A DNA stretch of 64,000 nt from Zoogloea sp041904905 (GTDB lineage: Bacteria; Pseudomonadota; Gammaproteobacteria; Burkholderiales; Rhodocyclaceae), in assembly GCF_041904905.1 (NCBI RefSeq), contig NZ_JAYRMI010000005.1:33841-97840 (forward strand), read 5' to 3'. Positions 1 through 9,126 of this stretch are shown here, one piece after another; position 1 is the stretch's first letter; every line of letters starts with the position of its first letter. Below the pieces are notes generated by a model. It was given only the letters and a program-made list of their open reading frames with translations. It did no database searches and was not told the DNA's origin. The position numbers and the translations under genes are program-made.

Positions 1-990
1 GATGGCGAAGACGACCTCCTGGCAGCCCTGGCGGCTGATGGCCGAGACCTCGAAGTGGCGCTCGACCGGGCCGTAGGCCTTCAGGAATGCGGCGATGCGC
101 TCCTTGCGTTCGTCCTCGTCGGGGATCAGGTCGAGTTTGTTGAGGACCAGCCAGCGGCGCTTGTGGTATAGGCTGTCGTCGTACTTGCGGAGTTCCTCGA
201 CGATTGCATGGGCGTCGTGGATGGGGTCGGCTTCGGGGTCGAAGGGGGCGATGTCGACGATGTGCAGCAGGATGTGGGTGCGCTGCAAATGGCGGAGGAA
301 CTGGTGGCCGAGACCGGCGCCGTCGGCCGCGCCTTCGATCAGGCCGGGGATGTCGGCGATCACGAAGCTGCGGTTTTCGGAGGTGCGCACCACGCCCAGA
401 TTGGGGGCGAGCGTGGTGAAGGGGTAGTCGGCCACCTTGGGTTTGGCGGACGAGACCGCGCGGATGAAGGTGGATTTGCCGGCGTTGGGCATGCCCAGCA
501 GGCCGACGTCGGCGAGCACCTTGAGTTCGAGGTTGAGGCTCTTGCGCTCGCCTTCCTGGCCCATGGTCTTCTTGCGCGGGGCGCGGTTGGTGCTGGTCTT
601 GAAGTGCAGGTTGCCCAGGCCGCCCCGGCCGCCGCGTGCGATCATCACCCGCTTGCCGTCCTGGTCGAGGTCGGCGATGACTTCGCCGGTCTCCTGGAGC
701 GAGACGATGGTGCCGACCGGCATGCGCAACTCGATGTCGTCGCCGCCCTTGCCGTAGCAGTCGGCGCCGCGGCCGTTCTCACCGCGTTCGGCGTGGAAGG
801 TGCGCTTGTAGCGGTAGTCGATCAGGGTGTTGAGGTTGCGGTCGGCGATGGCGTAGACGTCGCCGCCCTTGCCGCCGTCGCCGCCATCCGGGCCGCCCAT
901 CGGAATGTATTTTTCGCGGCGGAAAGTGGCGGCGCCGTTCCCGCCGTCCCCGGCGATGACTTCAATACGGGCTTCGTCGAAAAATTTCAT
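1..990 (-). CDS. obgE: Obg-family GTPase, 3' end outside window
   Basis: Essential Obg/CgtA GTPase acting in late 50S ribosome assembly and stress signalling. The 330 codons visible run from the ATG at 990 to the window edge without a stop, so the C-terminus is missing. The N-terminal glycine-rich Obg fold (residues 1-158) is followed by a G domain: P-loop GMPNAGKS, switch II DIPGLIEG and the NKLD guanine-specificity motif are all readable. It lies downstream of rplU and rpmA on the same strand, the order usual in proteobacteria. A hairpin-plus-T-run lies between rpmA and this gene, so its expression may depend on partial readthrough or on its own promoter. Identification is secure. Confidence 0.97.
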   Translation of the reverse strand, partial: MKFFDEARIEVIAGDGGNGAATFRREKYIPMGGPDGGDGGKGGDVYAIADRNLNTLIDYRYKRTFHAERGENGRGADCYGKGGDDIELRMPVGTIVSLQETGEVIADLDQDGKRVMIARGGRGGLGNLHFKTSTNRAPRKKTMGQEGERKSLNLELKVLADVGLLGMPNAGKSTFIRAVSSAKPKVADYPFTTLAPNLGVVRTSENRSFVIADIPGLIEGAADGAGLGHQFLRHLQRTHILLHIVDIAPFDPEADPIHDAHAIVEELRKYDDSLYHKRRWLVLNKLDLIPDEDERKERIAAFLKAYGPVERHFEVSAISRQGCQEVVFAI

Positions 991-1025
991 GGGTGCTTCC
1001 GGTGGTGGGGGTTTCGGGCCCCCGA

Positions 1026-1058
1026 AAGAAAAAAAGCCCTATCGTTGGATAGGGCTTT
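1026..1058 (-). terminator. Rho-independent terminator or attenuator after rpmA
   Basis: An 11-bp perfect stem (1033-1043 with 1048-1058, GTTG loop) is followed, read on the minus strand, by a run of T. It sits between rpmA and obgE, so it probably sets the ribosomal protein to Obg ratio rather than ending the operon outright. Confidence 0.8.
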
Positions 1059-1077
1059 GGCAACCTGCTGTCGGCGC

Positions 1078-1341
1078 TTATTCAGCGGCGGCGACGATGC
1101 TCACGGTGCGACGCTTGTTGGCGCCCTTGACGGTGAACTGGACGGTGCCTTCGGTCAGCGCGAACAGGGTGTGATCCTTGCCGATGCCGACGTTTTCGCC
1201 CGGGTGGTATTCGGTCCCGCGCTGGCGAACGATGATGTTGCCGGCGAGGACGAACTGACCGCCGTAGCGCTTGACGCCAAGGCGTTTGCTTTCTGAGTCG
1301 CGACCGTTACGGGAACTGCCGCCAGCCTTTTTGTGTGCCAT
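1078..1341 (-). CDS. rpmA: 50S ribosomal protein L27
   Basis: L27 is a bacterial ribosomal protein whose N-terminal tail reaches towards the peptidyl-transferase centre. The 87-residue product has the usual length and begins MAHKKAGGSSRNGRDS, the typical unprocessed proteobacterial N-terminus with no leader to cleave. The body carries the conserved YGGQ and HPGxNVGxGKD segments. It starts 12 bp after the rplU stop and is clearly cotranscribed with it from the promoter at 1703-1731. Confidence 0.98.
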   Translation of the reverse strand: MAHKKAGGSSRNGRDSESKRLGVKRYGGQFVLAGNIIVRQRGTEYHPGENVGIGKDHTLFALTEGTVQFTVKGANKRRTVSIVAAAE

Positions 1342-1353
1342 GTGGGTTGCTCC

Positions 1354-1665
1354 TTAGGCAGAAATGGCTTCGATGCGAAGCTCGGTGTAGTTCTGACGGT
1401 GACCCTGATGCTTCTGGTAGTGCTTGCGGCGACGCATCTTGAAGATCTTAACCTTGTCGTGACGGCCGTGGGAAACCACGGTGGCCGTGACGGTGGCGCC
1501 GGCAACCACGGGGGTGCCGATCTTGACCGACTCGCCTTCGCCGACCATGAAGACCTGGTCGATGGTGATCTGCGAGTCCACGTCAGCCGGTATCTGTTCT
1601 ACTTTGAGTTTTTCGCCGACGGTGACACGGTACTGCTTACCGCCGGTTTTTATGACCGCGTACAT
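1354..1665 (-). CDS. rplU: 50S ribosomal protein L21
   Basis: L21 binds 23S rRNA during 50S assembly. The ATG at 1665 gives a 103-residue protein starting MYAVIKTGGKQYRV, the standard start and length. Basic RNA-binding residues cluster near the C-terminus (KMRRRKHYQKHQGHRQ). The open frame extends further upstream, but that part is a shadow over the promoter and the neighbouring gene. It is the first gene of the rplU-rpmA-obgE unit. Confidence 0.98.
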   Translation of the reverse strand: MYAVIKTGGKQYRVTVGEKLKVEQIPADVDSQITIDQVFMVGEGESVKIGTPVVAGATVTATVVSHGRHDKVKIFKMRRRKHYQKHQGHRQNYTELRIEAISA

Positions 1666-1702
1666 GGATGTACTCCGAGTGATGGTTTTCAGGAAACGCG
1701 GA

Positions 1703-1731
1703 ATTTTATCCAGTCGCGAGGCGCGAGTCAA
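1703..1731 (-). promoter_or_regulatory. Sigma-70 promoter of rplU
   Basis: Read on the minus strand, TTGACT (1731-1726) and TAAAAT (1708-1703) are separated by exactly 17 bp. The predicted transcription start is near 1697, about 32 nt before the rplU ATG. This is the best consensus promoter in the window. Confidence 0.85.
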
Positions 1732-1748
1732 AGGTTTTGTGTTCTGCG

Positions 1749-2573
1749 TCAGTGGCCTAGGCGCTCCTGGACGATCAGCCAGGTGTCCCCATGACGGATC
1801 AGTTCGATGGTTTTGGCTTCGGTGAGCTTGAGCTTCCCGGCGCGGTAGTGCTGGGTGAAGCGGGCGCTTGCCTTGTCGCCTTCGGTCTGGATGGCGATGG
1901 CGTCGAGGGCGACGGAGATGTCGCCGGGGCGGGCGATGCGCTGGCGGCGTTGCTCGGCCCAGGCGCTGCGGGAGAGCTGGCTGGCGGGGGTGAAGGTGTC
2001 GGCGTAGTGGGCGAGGTAGGTGTCCACGTCCTTGCTGCTCCAGGCTTTGGCCCAGGCGAGGAGGGCGGCTTCGACGCGCTTGTGGTCTGCCGGGTGGGTG
2101 GCCGGGATCGCTTCGACGGGGGCCGCGACTGGCGCAGCGGCAGGAGTGGGGGGCTGGGTGGGGGGCTGGGTGGAGATGGACGGCGCCGACGGGGGTTCGG
2201 TGGCGGTCGGGGGGGCGTCGAGGGGACTGACGTGCTTGGCCAGGTGGGCGACTTCCGACGGGAGGATGCTCTCGGCGCCGGAGACGAAGCCGGCGGGCGC
2301 TTGCGCGGTCGGGCTTGCGGCGGGCAGGGGCGTGGCGCTGGGGGCGGCCTGCACCGGGGGCTGCGGCGCGGCGGGCGGCGTGGCCGCGGCGGCGGCGCGG
2401 GGCGCGTCGGAGAAGGGGAGTCGCCCTTCGAGGCCCAGCTTGACGGCGAAGATCGTGGAGACGAGGGCGAACATGCCGGCGATGCCGGCGACGAGCCAGA
2501 GCAGGGTCTGGATGGCGGACAGCGGACGCGGGCGGCGGTAAGGCGGCTGCGGGTTGATGGTGCTGGGTGTCAT
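1749..2573 (-). CDS. Membrane-anchored protein with NTF2-like C-terminal domain
   Basis: Unnamed 274-residue protein. One membrane segment (about residues 22-45) anchors it in the inner membrane. A long Pro/Ala-rich linker (about 55-155) leads to a C-terminal domain of about 115 residues that resembles the NTF2-like domain found behind L,D-transpeptidases of the Cds6 type: LLAWAKAWSSKDVDTYLAHY, then SWAEQRRQRI-like and F.Q.Y..GKL segments. No catalytic motif of a transpeptidase is present. The architecture suggests a periplasmic binding or scaffold role at the cell wall, which is inference. A TAGAAT-like -10 lies at 2604-2609 on the minus strand. Confidence 0.75.
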   Translation of the reverse strand: MTPSTINPQPPYRRPRPLSAIQTLLWLVAGIAGMFALVSTIFAVKLGLEGRLPFSDAPRAAAAATPPAAPQPPVQAAPSATPLPAASPTAQAPAGFVSGAESILPSEVAHLAKHVSPLDAPPTATEPPSAPSISTQPPTQPPTPAAAPVAAPVEAIPATHPADHKRVEAALLAWAKAWSSKDVDTYLAHYADTFTPASQLSRSAWAEQRRQRIARPGDISVALDAIAIQTEGDKASARFTQHYRAGKLKLTEAKTIELIRHGDTWLIVQERLGH

Positions 2574-2724
2574 GTGTTGCGGGAGGGAAGTGGGTTCCGG
2601 GGAATTCTAGGCGGCCGGCCGCGATGCGTTTGCAAGATTCCTCCGCATCGGGCGGTTGCTGACGCAAGTTCACAGACCGCTCCGTGAAATGCGGGCACCC
2701 CCCTGGGGGAGGGGCGCGGGGCGG

Positions 2725-3150
2725 TCAGGGCAGGCGGAGGAGGACGCGCATGCCAGGGGTGATGTCGGTGCGTTCGAGGTAGCCGATGAGGTTGGGGGTG
2801 TCGGTGAGCCACTGGCGGGCTTCGCCTACGTTGTCGGCCTCGATGGGCGGCGTGGCGCGGCCGTTGAAGACGAGGCGGGAGCGGTAGGCGACGATCTGGG
2901 CGGGGTTCTTGTTGGTGAGCTTGAGGTAGAAGTCGTCCCGGGTGGCGCCGTTGGGGAGGTCGACCAGCTTGACCGGGGTGCCGTCGGCGAGGGTGGTGGC
3001 CCGGCCGAGGAAGAGCTTTTCGGCTTGCTCGCGGCTGAGTTCGATCGCTACGTTGCGTTGGCTGGTGACGATGACGATCTCGGCCTGGGCGAGCGAGGAG
3101 GTCAGCGCCGCGGCGAAGGCGAGGAGTCGGATCAGGCTCATGGGTGGCAT
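2725..3150 (-). CDS. Small PstS-like periplasmic protein
   Basis: A 141-residue secreted protein with a signal peptide (residues 1 to about 23, ending AQA). The mature part matches the short phosphate-ABC-transporter substrate-binding-like family: IVTSQRN...LSREQAEKLFLGR...LADGTPVKLVDLP. It is about half the size of true PstS, so it is probably not a complete transport receptor. It starts 13 bp after the porin gene and is the last gene of an operon with the porin and a GGDEF-EAL protein. The ATG at 3141 is an alternative start. A ligand-sensing accessory role for that operon is inference. Confidence 0.75.
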   Translation of the reverse strand: MPPMSLIRLLAFAAALTSSLAQAEIVIVTSQRNVAIELSREQAEKLFLGRATTLADGTPVKLVDLPNGATRDDFYLKLTNKNPAQIVAYRSRLVFNGRATPPIEADNVGEARQWLTDTPNLIGYLERTDITPGMRVLLRLP

Positions 3151-3163
3151 GGGCGGGCAGCCT

Positions 3164-4447
3164 TCAGAAGACGAAATCCACCGACAGGCTCAGGAGGTGA
3201 ACCGGCGTGGTGGGCCGGTAGTAGTCCTCGAGATTGCCCGATGGGAACAGCCCGCGGCTGTGCGGTGCCGGCGTGATGCGCTCGATCTGGCCCTTCAGGG
3301 CGATGTTGCGGGCGACGTCCCAGCGGCTGCCGATGGCGAGGGAGTGCTGGGCGGTGTTGCGCGAGTTGTTGTAGAGGTTGACCAGGGGGGTGTGGACGGC
3401 TGTGACGGCGGCGTCGAAGGCCGGGTTGTCCTGGGTCTGGTTGGCGTAGGTGAGGTAGGGGGTGAAGGCGTCGATGCGGTGCCCGACGGTGATGTACCAG
3501 GCGTGGGCGGTGGAGATGTAGCGGTCTACGCGGCGCTTGGCGAACTCGGCGATGGTGATCCAGTTGTTCTTTTCCCACTGGAAGCCGGCGGAGAAGAATT
3601 CGGCATTGCTGTGGATGCCGGAGAGTTCGTTCATGGCGTCGATCTCGCCGGTGGCGGCGAGCTGGCCGCCGAGGGCCGCGTGGAGGCCGTCGGTCCAGTG
3701 CAGCTGCAGGTCGGTGCGGGTGTAGCCGGCCTGGGCGCTGAAGCCGGTGCCGGCGAGGCCGACCCGGATGCCGCGGGCGTTGCGCAGGCGGCCGGAGGCG
3801 GAGCGGGTGAGTACCGCGCTCTGGCCGGCGAGGCCCTGGATTTCGAGGTCCATGTCGCCCAGCGGAGCGCGGTAGAGGGCGTCGACGCCGTCGAGGTCGG
3901 AGAAGGGGTTGAGGCTGTAGACCTCGGCGGGCGGGCGCAGCCAGGGGGTGGCGTAGTTCACGTTCAGGGAGTCGGAGAACATGAAGAACGGGGTCGTGGT
4001 GCGCCCGGCCCGCAGGGACAGGGCCGGGGTGGGGCGGTAGTGCAGGTAGGCCCAGGTGATGTGCGGGGTGTAGTCGTAGCCGGCGGCCTGACGGGTGACG
4101 GCCTGCACCGTGAGGTCGAATTTGTCGGCGAGGCGGGCGGTGCCCTGGACGCCGAGGACGCTGTCGGTGGAGGGGTCGAAGTTCTGGCCCGGCATGCTGC
4201 TGGGCTGGGTGTTGCTGCTGTGGAAGCGGTAGTTGTCCTTGTCGCTGCGGGTGAGCCCGAAGGTGCCGAAGCCGGAGAGGGCGAAGCGGGGCGGTTCGTC
4301 GGCGGCGGAGGCGGCGCTGGCGAGGCTGAGGAGCCCGGCGAGCAGCGGGCGGAGGAGCCGGCGTTGCTGGCGACTCCGCCCGCGGGTGCGGAAGAGAGGG
4401 GCCTGGAGGTGGGGCGGCAGGCCGGTGGGGGGCGGGGGGGTGGTCAT
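3164..4447 (-). CDS. Outer-membrane porin-like beta-barrel protein
   Basis: A 427-residue predicted outer-membrane protein. The ATG at 4447 was chosen because it lies one base after the stop of the upstream GGDEF-EAL gene and gives a signal peptide with a long basic n-region ending SAASA near residue 50. The mature protein has alternating hydrophobic strands typical of a barrel and ends in LSVDFVF with a terminal aromatic, as BAM-recognised porins do. The much longer open frame upstream is a shadow. The cotranscribed small PstS-like protein and EAL regulator suggest substrate-linked control of this pore. No substrate can be read from the sequence. Confidence 0.8.
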   Translation of the reverse strand: MTTPPPPTGLPPHLQAPLFRTRGRSRQQRRLLRPLLAGLLSLASAASAADEPPRFALSGFGTFGLTRSDKDNYRFHSSNTQPSSMPGQNFDPSTDSVLGVQGTARLADKFDLTVQAVTRQAAGYDYTPHITWAYLHYRPTPALSLRAGRTTTPFFMFSDSLNVNYATPWLRPPAEVYSLNPFSDLDGVDALYRAPLGDMDLEIQGLAGQSAVLTRSASGRLRNARGIRVGLAGTGFSAQAGYTRTDLQLHWTDGLHAALGGQLAATGEIDAMNELSGIHSNAEFFSAGFQWEKNNWITIAEFAKRRVDRYISTAHAWYITVGHRIDAFTPYLTYANQTQDNPAFDAAVTAVHTPLVNLYNNSRNTAQHSLAIGSRWDVARNIALKGQIERITPAPHSRGLFPSGNLEDYYRPTTPVHLLSLSVDFVF

Positions 4448-4448
4448 C

Positions 4449-6890
4449 CTAGACTCCGGTGGAGACGTGTTGCTTGTTGAGCCAGCGGGCGGCCTTGTCT
4501 TCGGGCTCGGCGGGGGAGAAGAGGAAGCCCTGGCCGAAATCGCAGGCGAGTTCGCTGAGGATGTCGGCCTGAGCCTGGGTTTCGATGCATTCGGCGACCA
4601 CCTGCATGCCCAGTTCGTGGGCGAGGTGGATGGTGGCGCCGACGATGGCGCGCAGGCGGGTGTCGCGCTCGATCTCGCGGATGAAGGAGCCGTCGAGCTT
4701 GATGGTGTCGCAGGGGATCGAGTGCAGGTAGCTGAGGGACGAATAGCCGGTGCCGAAGTCGTCGATGAGGATCTTGAGGCCCTTGGCGCGCAGCTTGCCG
4801 AGCTGGCTGATGGCGAGTTCCTTGCGGGTGACGAGGGTGCTTTCGGTGACTTCCAGCTTGAGGGTGCTCGGGGGCAGGCCGTGGCGTTCGATGCAGGCGA
4901 CGACCTGGTCGGCCAGGTCGACCTGCATGAGCTGGCGGGCGGAGAGGTTGACGCTGATGGACAGGGTCTCGTCGGCCAGGCCGCGTTCGCGCCAGGCGCG
5001 GAGGCGGGCGCAGCTCTGGTCGAGCATCTGCATGCCCAGTTCGTGGACCAGATCGAGGGATTCGGCGACGGGGATGAAGACGTCGGGGCCGATCCGCCGG
5101 GCGTTGGCCTGGGGCCACCGGACGAGGGCTTCGAAGCCGCTGGCCTGGCGGGTCTTGAGGTCGACGATGGGCTGGAAGTAGGCGACGAGCTGGCGGTCGC
5201 GCAGCGCGGCGCGGAGCTGGGATTCGAGCTGCAGGTCGCGCATGACCTGCTGGTGCATCGCGGACTGGAAGACCGTGATGGTGTTGTCGGCGCTGCGGCG
5301 GGAGCGCTGCATGGCGTTGTCGGCGTCGCGCATGAGGTCTTCGGCGTTCTGGAAGCCGCCGCTGCCGAGGGCGACGCCGATGCGCGTCTTGGGATAGAGC
5401 ACATGGCCGTTGAGTTCGGCGCTCTGGGCGAGGTGGGTCTGGAGGTTTTCGGAGAAGCGGATGGCTTCGCTGGCGTCGGCGATGTCGTTCAGGAGCACCG
5501 CGAACTGGTCGCCGCCGACCCGCCCGACCACGTCGCCCGGCCGGGCGAGGGCGCGGATGCGGGCGGCTACGAGGCGCAAGAGGTCGTCGCCGGCGGAGTA
5601 GCCGAGGCTGTCGTTGACCACGTGGAAGCGCTCGATGTTGATGTGGAGCACGGCGAACAGGCTGCCGGTGACCCGGTCGGCATGACGCAGGGTGTTCTGG
5701 AGGTGTTCGGCGAACAGGGCGCGGTTGGCGAGGCCGGTGAGCCCGTCGTGGAGGGCGTCGTAGAGGAGCTGGTCTTCGACGCGCTTGCGCAGGTGGATGT
5801 CGCTGATCGAGCCGGCCATCCGCACGGCGCGGCCGGTGACGGGGTCGTGGACGGCCATGCCGCAGGTGAGGATCCAGCGGTAGCTGCCGTCGGCGTGGAG
5901 GATGCGGTGTTCGATGGTGAGCTGGGTGGATTCGCGCTTGAGGTGGGCGATCATCCGCAGCCGGAAGGCTTCCCGGTCTTCCGGGTGGAGCCGGGTGTAG
6001 AGGGCGTGGCTGTCGTCGAGCACGGCGCTGGGGGGAATGCCGAGGATTTCGGCAAAGCGCGGGGCGAAGTAGGTCTTGTTGCCAACGATGTCCCAGTCCC
6101 ACAGGCCGTCGTTGGCGGCGCGGGTGGCAAGGGCGTAGCGCTCTTCGCTGTTGGCGAGCTGGCGGGCGGTGGCTTCGAGTTCGAGGATGCGCGACTGGAG
6201 CGCGCTGGCCATGCGGTTGAAGTGCTGGCAGAGCTGGGAGAGTTCGTCCTTGCCGTGCTCGGGGAGGCGGTGGGAGAGCTGGCCGGCGGCGATGGCCTGG
6301 CTGCCGCGCAGCAGCCGGCCCAGGTTGCGGGTCATGAGGTAGCCGACGGCGCCCAGCAGCAGCAGGGTGAGGAGCACTTCGGCACTGGCGATGGCGATGC
6401 CCTGGCTGAGGATCTGGCGCTTGGCGAGGGTGAGGGCGGCAACCGAGACGCCGAACTGCACGAAGCCGACCTGGTTGCGTTCGAGCAGCACCGGGCGGCG
6501 GACGTGGATGAGGTTGTGGGTGGCGCCGGCGTCGACGCCCAGGGCGCTGGCGTCGTCGGGCGGCGGGAGGATCTGCATGTCGGGCAGGCCGGCCCGGACC
6601 CGGGTGGCGCCGGTGGCGTCGACGATGCGGACGTAGATCAGCCCTTCGTTGGTTTCGTTGAGGAGTTCGCCGAGGGCGTCCTGGAGGTCGTTGTAGCGCC
6701 CCTGGGGAACGAAGGTGGCGGTGACGACGTTGAGGATCGCGGCGTTCTGGGCGATCAGGGTGTTGAGGCTCGCGGTCGTCGCTTCGTTCATGAGGCGTCC
6801 GCTGTTGGTGAGCAGCAGCGTAAGCATCACGACCTGGACCACGGTGCTGGCCAGCAGGAGGCGGACGCGGATCGAGAGGTTGCTTAACAT
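4449..6890 (-). CDS. Membrane PAS-GGDEF-EAL protein with degenerate GGDEF (likely c-di-GMP phosphodiesterase)
   Basis: An 813-residue inner-membrane signalling protein: TM1 (about 8-29), a periplasmic sensor region, TM2 (about 164-187), HAMP (188-240), PAS (248-372), GGDEF (376-545) and EAL (556-805). The GGDEF signature reads GGDQF (459-463), and the usual DxDxF is INIERF (417-422), so cyclase activity is doubtful. The EAL domain keeps EAL (587-589), NLSARQL, LEVTES and DDFGTGYSSLSYL. It heads an operon with the porin (one-base gap) and the PstS-like protein, so it may tie an envelope signal to c-di-GMP hydrolysis. Activities are inferred from motifs only. Confidence 0.9.
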   Translation of the reverse strand: MLSNLSIRVRLLLASTVVQVVMLTLLLTNSGRLMNEATTASLNTLIAQNAAILNVVTATFVPQGRYNDLQDALGELLNETNEGLIYVRIVDATGATRVRAGLPDMQILPPPDDASALGVDAGATHNLIHVRRPVLLERNQVGFVQFGVSVAALTLAKRQILSQGIAIASAEVLLTLLLLGAVGYLMTRNLGRLLRGSQAIAAGQLSHRLPEHGKDELSQLCQHFNRMASALQSRILELEATARQLANSEERYALATRAANDGLWDWDIVGNKTYFAPRFAEILGIPPSAVLDDSHALYTRLHPEDREAFRLRMIAHLKRESTQLTIEHRILHADGSYRWILTCGMAVHDPVTGRAVRMAGSISDIHLRKRVEDQLLYDALHDGLTGLANRALFAEHLQNTLRHADRVTGSLFAVLHINIERFHVVNDSLGYSAGDDLLRLVAARIRALARPGDVVGRVGGDQFAVLLNDIADASEAIRFSENLQTHLAQSAELNGHVLYPKTRIGVALGSGGFQNAEDLMRDADNAMQRSRRSADNTITVFQSAMHQQVMRDLQLESQLRAALRDRQLVAYFQPIVDLKTRQASGFEALVRWPQANARRIGPDVFIPVAESLDLVHELGMQMLDQSCARLRAWRERGLADETLSISVNLSARQLMQVDLADQVVACIERHGLPPSTLKLEVTESTLVTRKELAISQLGKLRAKGLKILIDDFGTGYSSLSYLHSIPCDTIKLDGSFIREIERDTRLRAIVGATIHLAHELGMQVVAECIETQAQADILSELACDFGQGFLFSPAEPEDKAARWLNKQHVSTGV

Positions 6891-7209
6891 CTGGGACGAA
6901 TATCGTACGGGGCGAGGGGCGTTGGCGTCCGGGGGCGCGTTGCCGGGTTACAGGACGAGGGCCCAGCTACGGGCGTCCGAATGTAATCGGCAGTAAAGCC
7001 GGAAGCTTAAGCGGAACCGGCCTGACGGCAGCCGCGCGACGTCCGGGGGTGCCATCCATCTTTATGATTATCGCTTGAACAGGGTCCGGGTGGGGAGGTG
7101 ATGGCAGCGCCCCGGCGCCGCCGCTCGCGCAGGCGGCGCCGGGGCGGCGGCCGGCTTATTTCTTCCAGGTGTCGCGCAAGGGGACGGTGGGGTTGTATAC
7201 CCGCGCGCC
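6891..7209. other. Intergenic region between glnS and the GGDEF-EAL operon
   Basis: About 320 bp with no convincing gene. It must hold the promoter of the minus-strand GGDEF-EAL operon, for which I see no clear -35/-10 pair, and the 3' end of the glnS transcript, which includes a strong GC hairpin at 7109-7145. Confidence 0.6.
7109..7145 (-). terminator. GC-rich hairpin downstream of glnS
   Basis: A perfect 14-bp stem (7109-7122 with 7132-7145) and 9-nt loop begins 64 bp after the glnS stop. No T-run follows on the minus strand, so it is not a canonical intrinsic terminator. It may protect the mRNA 3' end or act with Rho. Confidence 0.45.
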
Positions 7210-8877
7210 CTATGCAGAGTAGATACCGTCGGCCACGAAGTAGCCGTGGCGCTCGAACTGGAAGCGGGCTTCCGGCTTTGCTGCGCGCAGCGCGGGTTCG
7301 AGTTGCGCGGCGATGACCCGCAGGCTGTTGGGGTTGATGTCGTCGAGGAAATCCCGTTCGAGGCCTTCCGGGTCGCCTTCGCGGCGGGTGCCGGGGTAGG
7401 CGTGGGCGAACAGGCGGTCGTAGAGGCGCACCTCGGCGGCGTAGGCGTGCTCCACGGAAACCCAGTGCAGGTTGCCCTTGACCTTGTAGTTGTCGGCGCC
7501 GGGGGTGCCGGACTTGGAGTCGGGCAGGTATTCGCACAGCACGGCGGTGATGTTGCCGTCGGCGTCCTTCTCGCAGCCGGTGCACTTGACGACGTAGCCG
7601 TAGCGCAGGCGGGCCATGTTGCCCGGGTAGAGGCGGTGGTAGCCCTTGACCGGGGTCTCCATGAAGTCTTCGCGCTCGATCCAGAGTTCGCGGCCGAAGG
7701 GCATCTCGCGCTTGCCCAGCTCGGCGTGCAGCGGATGGTTGGGGGCGAGGCAGCGTTCGCTCTGGCCGGCCGGGTAGTTGGTGACGATGAGCTTGAGCGG
7801 ATCGAGCACGGCCACGCGGCGCTCGGCGGTCTCGTTGAGATCCTCGCGCATGCAGTCTTCGAGCACGCTCATGTCGATCCAGGAGTCGGCCTTGGAGACG
7901 CCGATGCGCTCGGCGAACCGGCGGAAGCCTTCGGGCGTGAAGCCGCGGCGGCGGGCGCCGACGAGGGTGGGCAGGCGCGGGTCGTCCCAGCCGGCGACGT
8001 GCTTTTCGTCCACCAGCTGGATCAGCTTGCGCTTGGAGAGCACGACGTAGGTGAGGTTGAGGCGGGCGAACTCGATCTGCTGGGGCACCGGGCGCGGGAA
8101 GAAACCGCCTTCGGCCAGGTTGTCGAGGAGCCAGTCGTAGAACGGGCGCTGGTCTTCGAACTCGAGGGTGCAGATGGAGTGGGTGATGTCTTCCAGGGCG
8201 TCCTCGATGGGGTGCGCGAAGGTGTACATCGGGTACACGCACCACTTGTCGCCGCTGCGGTGGTGGGTGGCGTGGCGGATGCGGTAGATGGCCGGGTCGC
8301 GCAGGTTGATGTTGGGCGAGGCCATGTCGATCCTGGCGCGCAGGATGTGGGTGCCGTCGGGGAACTCGCCGGCCTTCATGCGCTGGAAGAGTTCCAGGTT
8401 CTCGGTGACGCTGCGGTTGCGGTAGGGGCTGTCCTTGCCGGGGCTGGACAGGGTGCCGCGGTAGGCGCGCATCTCCTCGGCGGAGAGGGAATCCACGTAG
8501 GCCTTGCCCACGGTGATGAGGTGCTCGGCCATGGCGTACATCTTGTCGAAGTAGTCCGACGCGAAGTACAGGTGCTCGCCCCAGTCGAAGCCGAGCCACT
8601 GGACGGCCTCGATGATGGCGTCCACGTATTCCTGCTCTTCCTTCGTCGGGTTGGTGTCGTCGAAGCGCAGGTGGCAGGCGCCGCCGTAGCTGAGGGCCAG
8701 GCCGAAGTTCAGGCAGATGCTCTTGGCGTGGCCGTAGTGGAGGTAGCCGTTGGGTTCGGGCGGGAAGCGGGTTTCGACGCGGCCGCCCCATTTGCCGAGG
8801 CGACGGTCTTCGTCAATGATGTTGCGGATGAAGTTGCTGGGCGCGGCATCGGAGGCCGGCGTGGTCGGAGCGGTCAT
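7210..8877 (-). CDS. glnS: Glutamine--tRNA ligase
   Basis: Class I aminoacyl-tRNA synthetase charging tRNA-Gln directly. The ATG at 8877 gives 555 residues, matching the E. coli enzyme length. The ATP-binding HIGH-type motif (PEPNGYLHYGHAKS) and the KMSKS-type loop (VVLSKRKL) are present, as are FDDTNPTKE and the beta-barrel anticodon-binding C-terminus. The open frame that continues upstream over the divergent receptor gene is a shadow. The 249-bp divergent region to the TonB-type receptor must contain the promoters of both genes. Confidence 0.97.
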   Translation of the reverse strand: MTAPTTPASDAAPSNFIRNIIDEDRRLGKWGGRVETRFPPEPNGYLHYGHAKSICLNFGLALSYGGACHLRFDDTNPTKEEQEYVDAIIEAVQWLGFDWGEHLYFASDYFDKMYAMAEHLITVGKAYVDSLSAEEMRAYRGTLSSPGKDSPYRNRSVTENLELFQRMKAGEFPDGTHILRARIDMASPNINLRDPAIYRIRHATHHRSGDKWCVYPMYTFAHPIEDALEDITHSICTLEFEDQRPFYDWLLDNLAEGGFFPRPVPQQIEFARLNLTYVVLSKRKLIQLVDEKHVAGWDDPRLPTLVGARRRGFTPEGFRRFAERIGVSKADSWIDMSVLEDCMREDLNETAERRVAVLDPLKLIVTNYPAGQSERCLAPNHPLHAELGKREMPFGRELWIEREDFMETPVKGYHRLYPGNMARLRYGYVVKCTGCEKDADGNITAVLCEYLPDSKSGTPGADNYKVKGNLHWVSVEHAYAAEVRLYDRLFAHAYPGTRREGDPEGLERDFLDDINPNSLRVIAAQLEPALRAAKPEARFQFERHGYFVADGIYSA

Positions 8878-9126
8878 CTGGGTCGTACCTTGCTGGGCGC
8901 GGGCGGCGGGCCGCCGTGGTGGTCTGAGTAATCTTGGGATTGTAGCCGATGGCGGGCGTCGCGCAGGCTTGCGACGGCTTGGTCGGTGAGCGTGATCGGC
9001 TTCATGGTACGGTTCATGCAATCTGGCAAAACCGTTTGTCTGCGACTTGTTTGGTGGCGATGCCTTTGTGATTTTGTTAAAAATGTGGTCTTGCTGGCTG
9101 CCCGCCTCTTCCCGAGAACTGCCCCG

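Noticed and set aside
8986..9126. Upstream start for the TonB-type receptor
   Set aside because: The extra 47 residues lack signal-peptide features and would bury the real signal peptide starting at 9127.
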